Of a stretch of DNA of 63,741 bases, positions 44,295-55,144 are shown one piece after another (the first letter of the stretch is position 1; each line of letters starts with the position of its first letter). The position numbers and the translations under genes were made by a program. The notes under the pieces are model-generated. The model searched no databases, was not told where the DNA came from, and saw nothing but the letters and a program-made list of their open reading frames with translations. The stretch lies in contig JAGFNK010000309.1 of the NCBI GenBank assembly GCA_025769875.1, positions 1 through 63,741 on the forward strand, in the 5' to 3' direction. The DNA is from Russula earlei (Eukaryota > Basidiomycota > Agaricomycetes > Russulales > Russulaceae).

Positions 44295-45725
44295 TCATTC
44301 AGCCGAGGCGGAATAGTATTCCTTTAGGAGTTCTGGAGCATTAAGGTCATGGTGGTTGACCCAAGAGTCATCTGATGCAGGGTATCCTTTCCAATGTATG
44401 AGATATTGACATTTACGTGTTCGTCCAAATCTTCTGGTGTCTAGAATTGCTTCAATTTCGTATTCCTCCTCATTTTCAATGGTTGGCAGGGGGCGTGTGA
44501 ACAGTGTGCCATATTCTTCCATCTCTTTATAAGGAAGGAGTAGGTTGACATGAAAGACGTCATGTATCTTCATTGATGGTGGGAGTTGTAATTGATAGGC
44601 GACTTTGGAAATTCTTTTTGTGATGGGAAATGGGCTGTATCTTTTGGGCATTAACTTGCATGTTCCTCGTGTTTTGAGGTTCTTTGCTTCTAGCCATACG
44701 AGGGTTCCTTCTTCCATTTCTTTGATGTTAGGTTTCAGGGGTTGTTGTTTGTGTTCCAGAAGTTGTTGCGCATCCTGTCTTGCTTCTTCTAGTTGTTTTA
44801 GGCAATTGGTGGATGAGGGCATGTTGTTGTCTTCTAGACTGATGTTAATTTGGGGTTTGAATCCCATGAGGAGTTTGTGTGGTGATCTTCATGATGTTTC
44901 ATGTTTCCCTGAGTTGTGCGTGTATTCTGCCAAGGGGAGCATTTTTGCCCAGGAATGAGGATGGGTCGTGGTCCAGGGTCTTAGGTATTGTTCTAGCCAT
45001 GCATTCATTCTTTCTGTTTGTCCATCAGTTTGGGGGTGGAATGCAGTGGACATGTTTTGTTTGATCCCCAGGTTTTTACATATGGCTTTGGAGAAGTTTG
45101 ATGCAAATCGAGGGTCTCTGTCGGAGATAATTCTTTTGGGAATGCCGAACCAAGGTACTAAGTGTTTCAGGTACTTGTGTGCAATGCCTGTCCCGTTGAT
45201 CGTTTTGTTACATGGGATGAATTTTGTCACTTTGGAGCATCCTTGGTCAACAATAGTGAGGACGCTGTTGAATCCTTCCAATTTAGGTAGATCAGTGATG
45301 AGATCCATTGACACATATTGAAAGGGGCCTTGTTCAACATGTGTGTTGAGTGGAAAGGTCTTGGATTTCTTTCTGGGTATATTGGTTTTCGATTCTTGAC
45401 ATTTGGCACACCCTTTGACGTATTGTTCTACAAATTGTCGTAGTCTAGGTCCTTTGTAATGTTGTTTGACTAAATCCCAGGTGTTGGCTATTCCTGGGTG
45501 TCCTGCAAAGGGGGTGTCGTGGAATAGTCTCAAGATTTCTCGTCATTTGTCAGGTTTGTCTGGCAGGTAGGTTTTTCGTGTGAAGATTTCAGGTGGTAGT
45601 AGTGTGGTTTTTTGTTCTTCTACCCCCTTGTTAAGGTCTTTGTGACGAGAAAGGGTATTGGCAATAGTGTGTGTGTGTCCGGGGATGTGTTCCATGGTGA
45701 CGTTGAAATCTTGCATATATTGCAT
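44295..45725 (-). pseudogene. Gypsy A copy 2 integrase and chromodomain
   Basis: Zinc-binding HDTPFAGHPGI and CAKCQESK; core SMDLITDLPKLEGF (first Asp), IISDRDPRFASNF (second Asp), HPQTDGQTERMN (Glu). A break near 44870-44890 precedes the C-terminal region PKRYSPFPITKRI, PPSMKIHDVFHVNLL and the chromodomain YLIHWKGYPASDDSWVNHHD (about 44400-44340), ending LKEYYSASAE. A TGA at 45543-45545 corresponds to CGA in copy 1 (580-582). Confidence 0.94.
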
Positions 45726-45739
45726 CCATCTGGCTTGTC

Positions 45740-47591
45740 GTCCTGTCAGTTTTTGTGGTTCTTTGAAGTAGGTGAGGTTTTTATGGTTGTCCTTATCCTG
45801 ACTGGTTTGTCTGCTCCTAAGAAGAATGGTCGTCCACTTTTTAGTCCAAAATTACTGCTGCTAATTCTTTGTCGTGTGCGTTGTAGTTTCTTTCTGCATC
45901 TAGTAATGTTCTGGAATAGTATGCGATTGGGTGTAGACCGTCTTCATATTCTTGGGATATGACTGCTCCGATGGTGAATCCTGATGCATCAGTGTCTAAA
46001 GACGAACTGTTTCATCCAATCTGGGGTACGAAGTACTGGTAGGATACGCAAGTTTCTTTCAAGTTGGAAGGCTTGGTCCTCTTTTGTTGTCCATTCCCAT
46101 TGTTTGTTTTTCTTCGTCAGGTCGTTCATTGGTCTGGCTTTTATAGAGAAATTAGGTATGAAGTTTCGGTAGAAAGTTGCAGAATCCCAAGAAACTTCTG
46201 ACTTCCTTTAGTGTCGACGGGGTTGGCCAATCTTTAATTCCTTTGACTTTGACGGGGTCCATAGTTATTTTTCCTTCTCCTATAATCACTCCAAGGTATT
46301 CTACCTTTTTCTTATGGAATTGGCATTTTTCTGGTTTGAGGTAGAGGTCGTGTTGTTTTAATTTGGATAGTATATGGTTGACTTTGGATGTATGTTCTGT
46401 TTCATCATTCTCTGTGGCAATGATAATGTCGTCCATGTAGATTTTTAACCATCCTTGTGCAAGTTCTTCCTGAAAAATGTCGTCCATCATGGTTCGAAAG
46501 GTAGCTGGAGAGTTTGTTAGTCTGAAGAACATCACCATTGGTTCAAACAGTCCATCGCTCATTTTGAAGGCTGCTTTCCACTCATCTCCTTCTTTGATTC
46601 GGATATTGTTGTAGCCCCATCTAACATCAAATTTGGTAAAGAGTTCTTTTCCTGCTAGAGCGTGGATAAGTTCTGGGATTAGAGGTAGTGTGTATACGTT
46701 AGGTATTGTCCACTTGTTTAGATTCCTATAATCCTGCACTGGTCGGAATTTACTGTCTTTCTTTTTTATAAGAAAGAATCCACTAGCATATGGCAAATTG
46801 GACCTTCTTATTTGTTTAAGTCGTAGGTTTTGTGCAAGGAATTTCCCTTGTTCTTCCTTCTCTTTAGGTGAAAGGGGGTATACTCTGCAGTTGATCATTG
46901 TCAGGGCGTCTGGCTTTAGATCAATAGCATGATCCCATTTCCTTGGTCCAGGAAATCTTTCCAATTCTTGTTTTATAAATACTTGTCCAAATTGGTGGTA
47001 TTGATGAGGGACTATTTCTTGCCAGGTTTTGGGTTTATCTTGTATTTGTGATTCTGCCAGTTGTTGGGCTATGGTGGTCTTGTGTATCAGAGTTTGCAAC
47101 CATAGTTCATCTCCTTCTTCCCAACCTGTCAATGCTTTAATCCATGCTGGCATTTCTTGATCTCCCATGAGGGTGATCCTTCCCATTATGGTTCCTTTGG
47201 ACCAATTTATCTTTGGATTAGTCGACTCTAGGAATGGATATCCTAAGATGATGTCGTCTTGTCCTATATCTGCGATTAGGAATTGATGTGTGCATCTTTG
47301 TCCTAGCAGTTTTAATTCTAAGTCGACAGCCTGAGTAATTTTTCCTAAACAATTAAGCATTCCATCGACATTTTTGATGTTCCTGGTTGGGATAAGGTTT
47401 CTGGTTCATAGATGCAGTTCTTTTATCAACTTGGGGGATATGAAGCATTCAGTGGCTCCACTGTCTATTAGAGCCTTTCTTTTGGCTTTGTTCAATCCAA
47501 TGTAAATAGTAGTCATCACTGATATTGACTTTCTTTGAGACTTGTACATGGAGTCGATACCTAAAGCTTGAGCAATCGCTGCTATGCTCAA
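45740..47591 (-). pseudogene. Gypsy A copy 2 protease, RT, RNase H
   Basis: Protease ALIDSGATECFIS (about 47480-47440) then a TGA near 47406; ILGYPFLESTNP; RT FDVRWGYNNIRI and the catalytic YMDDIIIATEN (about 46440). A frameshift near 46170 ends the 402-codon frame. The RNase H part (45740-46150) is present but shifted several times. Organisation as in 657-2588. Confidence 0.92.
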
Positions 47592-50236
47592 GCATCCAAA
47601 AAATCCTCTTCTTTGTCTTTGTCGTCTCCCATTAGGGCCTTAATAAAGGCTTCCCTATCTTTCACAGAGAGTCCCTTTGCCGTCTTTGCCAACTTGATGA
47701 CCACGTCTTCTTCAATAACTTCTATGGTAGGAGACTTGGTTGTAGTGGCAGTTGTATCGGTGGCACATGCACAAGTCGTCTCACATTTTGGCTTTGTGGG
47801 GCAGTCGTGGGCTAGGTGTCCTCGGAGAGAGCAGTGGAAACATATTCCTTCTTCTCGGTTTCTGCTTCTCAACCTCTGTGATTGCTTTGTGAGCAGCACC
47901 TGCGCTGGTGACCATCGTGTTCAGGTCACATGGTGGGAGGCGTGGACGTGCGGGTGTGTGCGTTGTTTTGATTGTTCCTGTGGTGGCCCAGGCCGAGTTG
48001 ACGAGTCGTCCCCAAGGTCTGTTGTTCTGGGGTTGATTAAATTGCATCCACTGTGCTAGAGTGGTCATGTCAAGACTCACTGTTGAACTATCCAGTTCAA
48101 GAGCGAGGGATAAGCTCGGAGACGAGTCGGTAGACGTCCAAACCGTGTGGGCAAGAAGTAGAGTCCAGAGTAGTAACAGACCAGAGAGGTATTGTTACTG
48201 TGAGAGTTGAACAATCACGCAGGGAAGAGGCCAGGATAGTCACAAGGGGACGGTCCTTAAAGGAGTATCCCAGGGTTGGAGAGTGCCGTAAACAAATGGA
48301 CAGTCTGAGGACTGTCCGCTACTTTATTGAGCGCTTATATACTACAAGAGAACTGCTAAATAGGGAACAAGTCGTAACCTTGTTATCAAGCACAATAGAG
48401 TGATGAGTAAGAAGTCGGAGGACGCTTACTGAGCATGCTCCGTCATGCTCAGTAAGCTGCTGAGTAAGAAGACTTTTCTTGATGAGTAAGAGCTTCCATT
48501 GTCCACGTGTTTACTACTTTAGTGCACGTGTAAGCACCTGATTCATTTCTTGTTAGTTAGTTTAGGGCCGGTCATTCAAGGACTTGTAGTTTGGTTAGGG
48601 AATAGTGTCCTCTTATAAGGCCCTTATATAGTTCTATTAGGGTCCTTAAAGTCGACCCTAATACTTCTATTAAGGTCCTTAGTATTGCCTTATAGCCGTT
48701 CTATAGTTATTAGAGTTGGTCTAATAACGCGTTGTAGGGCCTTTGATACTAGGTTAGTGCCTATTGTAGAGCTCCTAGGGTCGTTCCAAAGGTCCTTGGA
48801 AGGCCTAATACTGTCTTTTGTTGCTAGAAGGGTTGCCTTTAAGTGGGGCTTGTGTATGTCGATTGTCCGAGAATCTCTCTTGCAACAATTGCTCCGCATA
48901 TTGGTGGACACCTCTACTCACCCCTTTTGCTCGTGTGAACAGGTGACACCATAGAGACCAGTTTCCTCCTATACGGAAGGGTCCCTTTCAAGGCCCTCCT
49001 CCAGAATGGTTTCATGAAGGTCAGACAAGATTGCGCGTTTGTGCATCCAGACTCTATGATGTTTTTGTGCCGCTACGACCCAGTCTGCGAATGAAGTAGG
49101 GTCTTCAAGGTTGAGGCAAGACTCGACTAAGGATCAGTGGGAATCCCCATCCAAACAGTTCGCATGACTGTTGGTTCATCGACGTCGAGCCCTGCACGTC
49201 TGGCCAGCAATTGGAATTTGGATATATAGTCGTCCAAAAGTTCATCCTTCATCTTTAGTTCCTTAAGTTTGTCTTGGGCCTTCTCGCGTTCTGCATAATT
49301 GGTGAATGCACGACGGAATTGCTGTCACAGCGCTTCCCACATGGTAAGTCCGAGAGGTATGTTGGTGGGGTCATCCTGCACATCTTCAAGCCATTGGTTC
49401 ATAGCCTCGAGCCATCCCTCGACTTTGGGTCCTTTCATCAGTGAGAGAAAGTATGCACACTTCTTGATGGGGTCTTTGGCAATTTTACTGTCATGGTTCA
49501 TGGACATGAATCTGTTAAATGCGACCAAGAATGCATGCATGCAAGCTCGGTCACCGTTAAAACATTTGGGGGGAATACCTTCAAGTTTTCCATAGTCGGG
49601 TCCGCGTGCGTCGCAGTTGTGGTTGGCGCGCATTTTGGGGTTGTCAGGGTCGGGGCTCAGAGGTCAGTTTCCACGTCCTCCGAGTCCTCCAAAGGAGGGG
49701 TGGAATGGAGCATGCGCCATTCCGGATGACATGGGCAGGGGCTTGATTGATTCAGGCTCAGTGGTGGTGGCAAAGTTATTTGTCATTGTCGTGGGTTCAA
49801 GTTCCATTGGGGCATTGGTTGGTGGAATGGGTGCAGGCATCGGGACACGGCTTGGGGCCTTAGAGCTGGGGAGAGGTTCCCCTGAGGCTGTCAGCATGGT
49901 GATATTGATGCCTCAAAGGGGACTTTGTTGAAGCCTGAAAGCCGAGCGAGCGATGCACATCGCTTCCCACATATCACCACACTGTGCGATCTCAAACCAG
50001 AGGCCATACAAATGGCCGAGGGCCACTTTGGCACCCATCAAATTGGCATAATAGCCAGTCCAAGGTACATTGTCCATGCGTACTGTGTAGAATTCGATGC
50101 CATCGTCGAACATAGTTATGCTAGGAACATTTTTCTCTTGGTCAGGGAGTAGTTCAAAGGGGCATTTGAGGGCAGCCAGTCCCTCAATGGTTGGTGTGGC
50201 AAGTCCTTTGGTTTTCCAGTCTCAGGTTGTAGTCAT
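47588..50236 (-). pseudogene. Gypsy A copy 2 Gag (split by LTR-D)
   Basis: ATG at 50236. The reading is MTTT, then TGA (50222-50224; CGA in copy 1), then the same protein as copy 1: MFDDGIEFYTV, Pro-rich linker, CFNGDRACMHAFLVAFNRFM. Further TGAs are at 49913-49915, 49664-49666 and 49325-49327, each CGA in copy 1. After the LTR-D the C-terminal part has the zinc knuckle CFHCSLRGHLAHDC (about 47845-47800). Confidence 0.93.
48068..49018 (-). repeat. Solo LTR-D in Gypsy A copy 2 gag
   Basis: Plus strand TGTCAAGACTC to TTTCATGAA (terminal ACA decayed to AA), duplication GGTCA (48063-48067, 49019-49023). Several small deletions make it the most damaged of the long copies. Confidence 0.92.
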
Positions 50237-50296
50237 GTTGGAAGGAAATCAGCATATTGTCTTGTGAGCATGTGGTTTGAGGTCAAGGGTTCAGGG

Positions 50297-50309
50297 CTAA
50301 GCTTGTTCT
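50297..50309 (-). other. Primer-binding site of Gypsy A copy 2 (self-priming type)
   Basis: AGAACAAGCTTAG on the minus strand is the exact complement of the 13-nt start sequence in this element's 3' LTR (42743-42731). The 5' LTR start sequence (50586-50574) has one mismatch (C at 50577). Confidence 0.7.
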
Positions 50310-50311
50310 AA

Positions 50312-50802
50312 TGTCACCGACTGGGGGCGGTGTCGCTGACAAATCGGTTCATGCATGAGACGTGCGCACTGAGTCGAGCAAGACAACAAGTTCTTGTGGA
50401 AGTTGGGGGTCTCGGTGACAACACAGCAAGAGCTAGTGTGTACCGCGGAGAGGGAAAACAGCGAATAAGTCTTCACGTTCGAAGACTTGATGAGATGAAA
50501 GAGTTTCTGAGATGTTTGCTTGATTCCCTGCAAGCCTACAGTTCCGAAGCTGGAATCCAGTGATATGCACAAGAGACCAAGCTTAGGGCTTGTTCTCTTC
50601 TACAGTCAGGTTTATATAGGCAATATGTCCTATATCAAATAATAGACATGAAGTAGTAACGAGGCAATCAAGACTGGAACACGCTGGAAGGTGATGGTAC
50701 ATGCAAGGCTAATGAGTCATGAGAATGCGTGGGAATCATGAGGCTTGTCCAGCTAGGCTTGTCCAGTTGCCGGTCCGGTCTGAAGAGCTGGCACTTGTGA
50801 CA
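50312..50802 (-). repeat. 5' LTR of Gypsy A copy 2
   Basis: 491 bp, TGTCACCGACTGG to CACTTGTGACA. Confidence 0.95.
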
Positions 50803-51880
50803 TTACCAATCACAATTCCACCAAAGCGGCAATATTCATACCTTGCCATAAAGACATGGGAACCCTAGAAATGGCCAAATTATTATTTTTACAACATGCC
50901 TTCCCATGGACTGGAGTTCCTTCCAAAATTATCTCTGACCATGATTCTCACTTCACCTCCAATTTGTTTCAAGATGTCTCCTGAATTCTTGGAATGAATC
51001 AAAATCTAAGCACCACTTATCACCCTCAGACCGACAGACAGTCAGAGAGGACTAATCAAACCCTGGAAATGTACCTGCACATCTACACAGGAGAGAAACA
51101 ACAAGAGTGGGCACACTGGCTCCCCATAGCCCAATATCATTTCAATGCTCACAAATCCACCACCACCAAGAAAACTCCATATGAATTACTCATAGGTTTC
51201 AATCCACAAGGACTTGGCACCCAACTAAGGTCTAAGTTTCCAGGGATCCAAGAATGACTTCAAGCCCTGAAAGACATGCAGAAATCAGCTCAAGAAACCA
51301 TGAAACAGGCACAAAGTAATTGGGTAAAGGAAACTAAATTCAAGGGGGACAAAAGGTTTGGTTGGAGGGCACTAACCTAAAAACCCCCCATCAGTTTCAG
51401 AAGTTCTGCCCCAAATGGTTTGGCCCCTTTGTCATCACCAAAAGAATTTCCCACATTGTCTATCAACTACAATTACCCTCTCCATGGAACATTCACAATG
51501 TGTTTCACACCTCCCTCCTATCTCCAGTCAACGAAACAATTGAACATGGGCCAAACATCCTCAAACCCCCACCTGATCTCCTTTTGGGAGAATATGACAT
51601 CAGAAAGATCATGGTGCAGCATACCCATAGAAACAGACTCCAGTATAGGGTCCAATGGAAAGGGTACTCCACAGCAGAAGACACTTGGGAGCCTCTTTCA
51701 AACCTTAAAAATGCCCAAGATGCCCTCACCACTTTCCACTTGCAACAGCCCACTAAACTCCATTTCATGTCCACCACTAACTCTGACCCTGCAGAATCCC
51801 ATCACTCTGATGAAAGCTTAGGTGACCTGGAACACCAGTTCCAGGGACTTACAATACAACAATGTACATTACTTCCCTGA
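50803..51880 (+). pseudogene. Gypsy E integrase end and chromodomain
   Basis: Continues after the duplication: ISDHDSHFTSNLFQD (second Asp, about 50932), a TGA, HPQTDRQSERTNQTLEMYL (Glu, about 51045) and HFNAHKSTTTKKTPYELLIG. After a slip near 51260-51360, FVITKRISHIVYQLQLPSPW, IHNVFHTSLLSP, and the chromodomain YRVQWKGYSTAEDTWEPLSN (51636-51695). Ends at TGA 51878-51880. Confidence 0.92.
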
Positions 51881-52278
51881 ATTAGTTCATGTAACCCCCC
51901 TTCTTACTCAGTCAATGACCCTGCTATCCCTGACCATGGATACACTATCTTTAATCTAGCCACCAGGGAACAACCCTTTCCTGGAATTCTCTCCCCTGGT
52001 GACTTCCATGGCTTTCAACTTCTAATGATGGACCACCATTTTTCCAAGTTTCATCTGTCCATGCAAAGGGCAGTACTTATGGACCTAGTATGGAATCATA
52101 TCATACAATCAGTTCCCATAAATACCCCCACCCCTTCAGAATGGTCAGCCTGGCATCACAACCATGCCACTTCTACTTACAATACTCCTATGTCTTCTCC
52201 TGCTCCCTCGTCATCTCCTCTACCTATCCTCACTCCTTCCCCCACTGTCAAACAAGAACCCCTCTCACCTGAGGTCAT
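51881..52278 (+). pseudogene. Gypsy E C-terminal tail after the chromodomain
   Basis: The chromodomain frame stays open past the TGA: YTIFNLATREQPFPGILSPG, FHLSMQRAVLMDLVWNHII, PTPSEWSAWHHNH, then a Pro/Ser-rich segment ending in VKQEPLSPEV at the element G boundary. The stop at 51878 is probably decay, so this is a C-terminal extension of pol or a separate protein. I do not know a function. Its Pro/Ser end recalls the third ORFs of A and B, but no knuckle is present before truncation. Confidence 0.6.
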
Positions 52279-52639
52279 TGTAGTGCGCCAGGTTGGGGCA
52301 CGTGGAGTTCAGTGGGCTTGATTTGAGGGCAGGTACAGACAGAGAGAACAGAGGGGAGCAAGCACCTTGCATGCAGTTGTTTGGCTTCTTGGCTTTCGCA
52401 GGCAGACTGATGTGAGAGGCACAAAAGAGAATCTTCTATTCCTTGAGTCCAAAAAGTAGCTAAGAGGTTTATATACAGAGAGGCAAGAAGCATGATGAAA
52501 GGGAATCTAGACTGAGTGAGATCAAACTATGATGAAAGAGAGAGAGCATAAGGAATAGCTGAAATATGAAGCATCATGCATGCATGGGGGCGAGTACAAG
52601 TCATATGATTCCATGCTCAGCCGGATCACATACCTTACA
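52279..52639 (-). repeat. LTR-G
   Basis: 361 bp with TATATAAACC on the minus strand near 52475. A relative starts at 59029 (TGTAAGGTAGTC) after the same CCTGGGAGG-type tract. Confidence 0.7.
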
Positions 52640-53200
52640 CCTCCCGGGGGGTTAAAATTTGACCATCCCTGGTCAAACCTTCTTGAGTGAGTCTTCAGCC
52701 TGGTGCACGTGGTCTTGTTGTGTCATCGCAGAAGGGGGATGGCAAGTCATCGCATGTTGAACATGGACGCAGTGTAGGGAGGGGGCGTGGGGGGCATGGC
52801 ACGCTTGTGGCATGTCGAATGGGTCATGGCGACATGGTGCTGCCAGGTGTTGGCCATGTTGCCACTGTTGCTGCTGAGGTGATAGCGGCAAGAGCGAGGG
52901 TGGTGGTGAGAGAGGGTGGCAGTGGACGTGGAGGTGGAAGATGCATGGGGTGGCTTGCGTGGGGGTGGTGTTTGTTGTCTTGTGGCGGTGGTGGCAGGGT
53001 CATCTCCACTGCAGGTAGCAGCAGCAGACATGGGCGAGAGTGCATGAATGGATAGGGAGGCAATGTGGGAGGCGGTGTGCAGTGTGCTGTTGGCGGCGGG
53101 GGCTTCTCCTGCGGTGATGGCATGGTGGTGGCAGTTGATTGTTCTGTGGGGTGGCGTTGTCGCATCTGCTCTTCTGAGGCAGCGGTGTGCTCTTCATTTT

Positions 53201-54217
53201 CTAGTTATTTGTGCGTTCTTTCTCAGCGGTGCGAGGCGGCATAATGGCTAGTGATGGAAGTGAGAGGGCAGTGTGGTCAGGAAGCAGAGTGGTGGCTGGG
53301 ACTAGGCCCGGAATGGCAGCGGATGAGGCTGAGGGTGAGGCTGCTGGTGGGGCTAACAGCATGTTGGTGGCAGCGGCTGGCAATGCTGGGGATATGACAA
53401 TGGACAAGACTAAAGCTGGGGCTTGGACAGATGCAGGAACAGATGGGACTGGAAGTGAGACATTTGATGGTGAGGTGATGGGAGCAGGCATGGCAGGTGG
53501 GGCAATGGTGATGGCAACTGAAGGAGCAGGCGACGTGGAGGCAATAATGGGTGATGATAGGTGTGCAGGGATGGCAAGGATGACAGGAGCGGGAGTGGGT
53601 GATGTGGAGCTGAGGGTGGGCAAAGGGTATGTTAAGTCCAAATTGTCTTCATCATAGGAGTCAAGTTCACATTCCCAGCAGATGTCACGTGGGTCTTGAG
53701 AGAAGATGTCAATCACTGTATTGAACACCTCTTGGAAGTCAATATAAATTCTTCATCGCTCATCCATGCACCAGGGGTCGAGTCATTGTGAGATCATCTT
53801 GCAGTCATCCGGGTGGAGTCTGAGCCAAAACAGCTTGTTGCAATCTTCATGGGACAGGTGGCATGCATGTACAAAGGGACCACATAACACCTTGAAACTG
53901 CCATGATACTGGACAACATCTTCCCAGTTGCACATGTGACGTTGTGATGAGGCGGCCATGAAGCCTTTGAGATCCCAGTCATAGTACTGGTTAGGAATCA
54001 ACATGATGGAGGGACTGATGCTGCAACAAAGGATGGAGGGCTGGACATGGGGCCAAGAGAGGGCACAACTGATGTGGCTGCAACTGTGGGTGTGGGGGAG
54101 ATGATAGGCAGGAAAGGACAGTGTCGACCCTGGTGATGCTGGGAAAGAGGCGAAAATCACCGGACTGGAGGGGGGAGATGGGTGATGAGGGTGAGTGGCC
54201 GTGACTCCTGATTGCAC
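53201..54217 (-). pseudogene. Gag-like protein of element G
   Basis: After a Pro/Ser-rich start, the core reads YYDWDLKGFMAASSQRHMCN, WEDVVQYHGSFKVLCGPF, CHLSHEDCNKLFWLRLHPDD (about 54000-53800), a stop, then FQEVFNTVIDIFSQDPRDI, an acidic patch DSYDEDNLDL and a long Ala/Pro/Ser-rich tail. This pattern of a short helical core with FW..LHPDD and a low-complexity tail is one I recall from gag-like basidiomycete repeat proteins; the assignment is by memory only. Elements with this gene here show no RT. Confidence 0.55.
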
Positions 54218-54469
54218 TGGATGCGAGGGTTGGATACCTGGGCTTAGGGTTGAATGGACTGAGCTGAACTGAGCGGCGGGCTTGCTAGTGTGATCAGAAC
54301 ATGGCGAAGGTGTGTTGTGTTGAAAGTTGGCATAGGCGGCAGGTGAAAGGGGAGGAAGTGAGGATGGAAGTGTGGAGTGAGGATGCCACTGGCGGAAGGG
54401 CGAAGGATGTGGAGGGTGATGGGGGAGAAAGGAAAGGAGTCGACAAGGTGTATGATATGATGATGGAAC

Positions 54470-54818
54470 TGTTAAGGCTCCAAAGTGCCTTAAATAAGAT
54501 CAATGGTCATGTCTATGAATGCATCCTACCAATGCAGATATGCTTGAGTCAAGCAAGCAATACTCGTGGAGGGGAAGGAGTGTTGGATCCTTCTGGAGTA
54601 TGGCAACAAGATGAGAGGGGCTCTGCAGACGGGGTAGGAGTCAACTGTTTGGGATTGGCAAACTAAGTCAAGCTTAGGGCTCAACTGTTACAACTGGGGG
54701 CCTTATATAGCCCTACAGGGATAAGGTTTGTGCTACTGTAGTACTGGTTGGTGCTATAGAAGCAAAACGTGGCTCATAGAAGCGAGGTTGCTTCTATGTA
54801 AACGATCTCGGTGCTGGA
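54470..54818 (-). repeat. LTR-C, truncated
   Basis: Starts TGTTAAGGCTCC; stops at GGTGCTGGA, where a second LTR-C starts. About half of the LTR is present. Confidence 0.88.
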
Positions 54819-55144
54819 ATGTTAAGGCTCCAAAGTGCCTTGAATAAGATCAATGGTCGCATCTATGAACACGTCCTACCAATGCAGATATGCTTGAGTC
54901 AAGCAAGCAATACTCATGGAGGGGAAAGAGTGTTAGATCCTTCTGGAGTATGGCAACAAGATGAGAGGGGCTCTGCAGACAGGGTAGGAGTCAACTGTTT
55001 GGGATTGGCAAACTAAGTCGAGCTTAGGGCTCAACTGCTACAGACTGGGGGCTTTATATAGCCCTACAGGGATAAGGTTTGTGCTACTGTAGTACTGGTT
55101 GGTGCTATAGAAGCAAAAGGCGGCTCATAGAAGCAAGGTTGCTT

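Larger units (their letters stand above)
42469..50802 (-). mobile_element. Gypsy family A, copy 2, complete
   Basis: Minus-strand chromovirus with two 491-bp LTRs and exact duplication TTACC (42464-42468, 50803-50807), inserted in the integrase gene of Gypsy E. Right to left: 5' LTR, primer-binding site, gag (split by solo LTR-D 48068-49018), protease, RT, RNase H, integrase, chromodomain, third ORF, polypurine tract, 3' LTR. About 7.4 kb without the LTR-D. Many stops, five proven to be CGA to TGA by comparison with copy 1. Confidence 0.96.
26636..52278 (+). mobile_element. Gypsy family E provirus, dispersed by nested insertions
   Basis: One plus-strand chromovirus reconstructed from collinear pieces: 5' LTR 26636-27220; gag to 28492; protease end and RT 37768-38710; RT/RNase H/integrase start 39672-40812; integrase 41775-41870, 42374-42468 and 50803 onward; chromodomain and tail to 52278. 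Insertions between the pieces are B, two LTR-D, LTR-F2 and Gypsy A copy 2. The pieces total about 5.6 kb; the 3' LTR is missing where element G begins. Confidence 0.88.
52279..54469 (-). mobile_element. Element G: LTR plus gag-like gene, 5' end lost
   Basis: Minus-strand element. Its 3' LTR is 52639-52279 (TGTAAGGTATG to GCGCACTACA) preceded by a polypurine tract (52653-52640), and a gag-like gene lies upstream. No pol is seen. The 5' LTR is missing; an LTR-C begins at 54470. A second copy of the gene and LTR is inside element H. Confidence 0.7.

Noticed and set aside
54820..55016. 65-124-codon frames (MLRLQSALNKIN...) repeated at 11230, 31020, 54480 and 54820
   Set aside because: All lie inside LTR-C around the transcription start region; same explanation.
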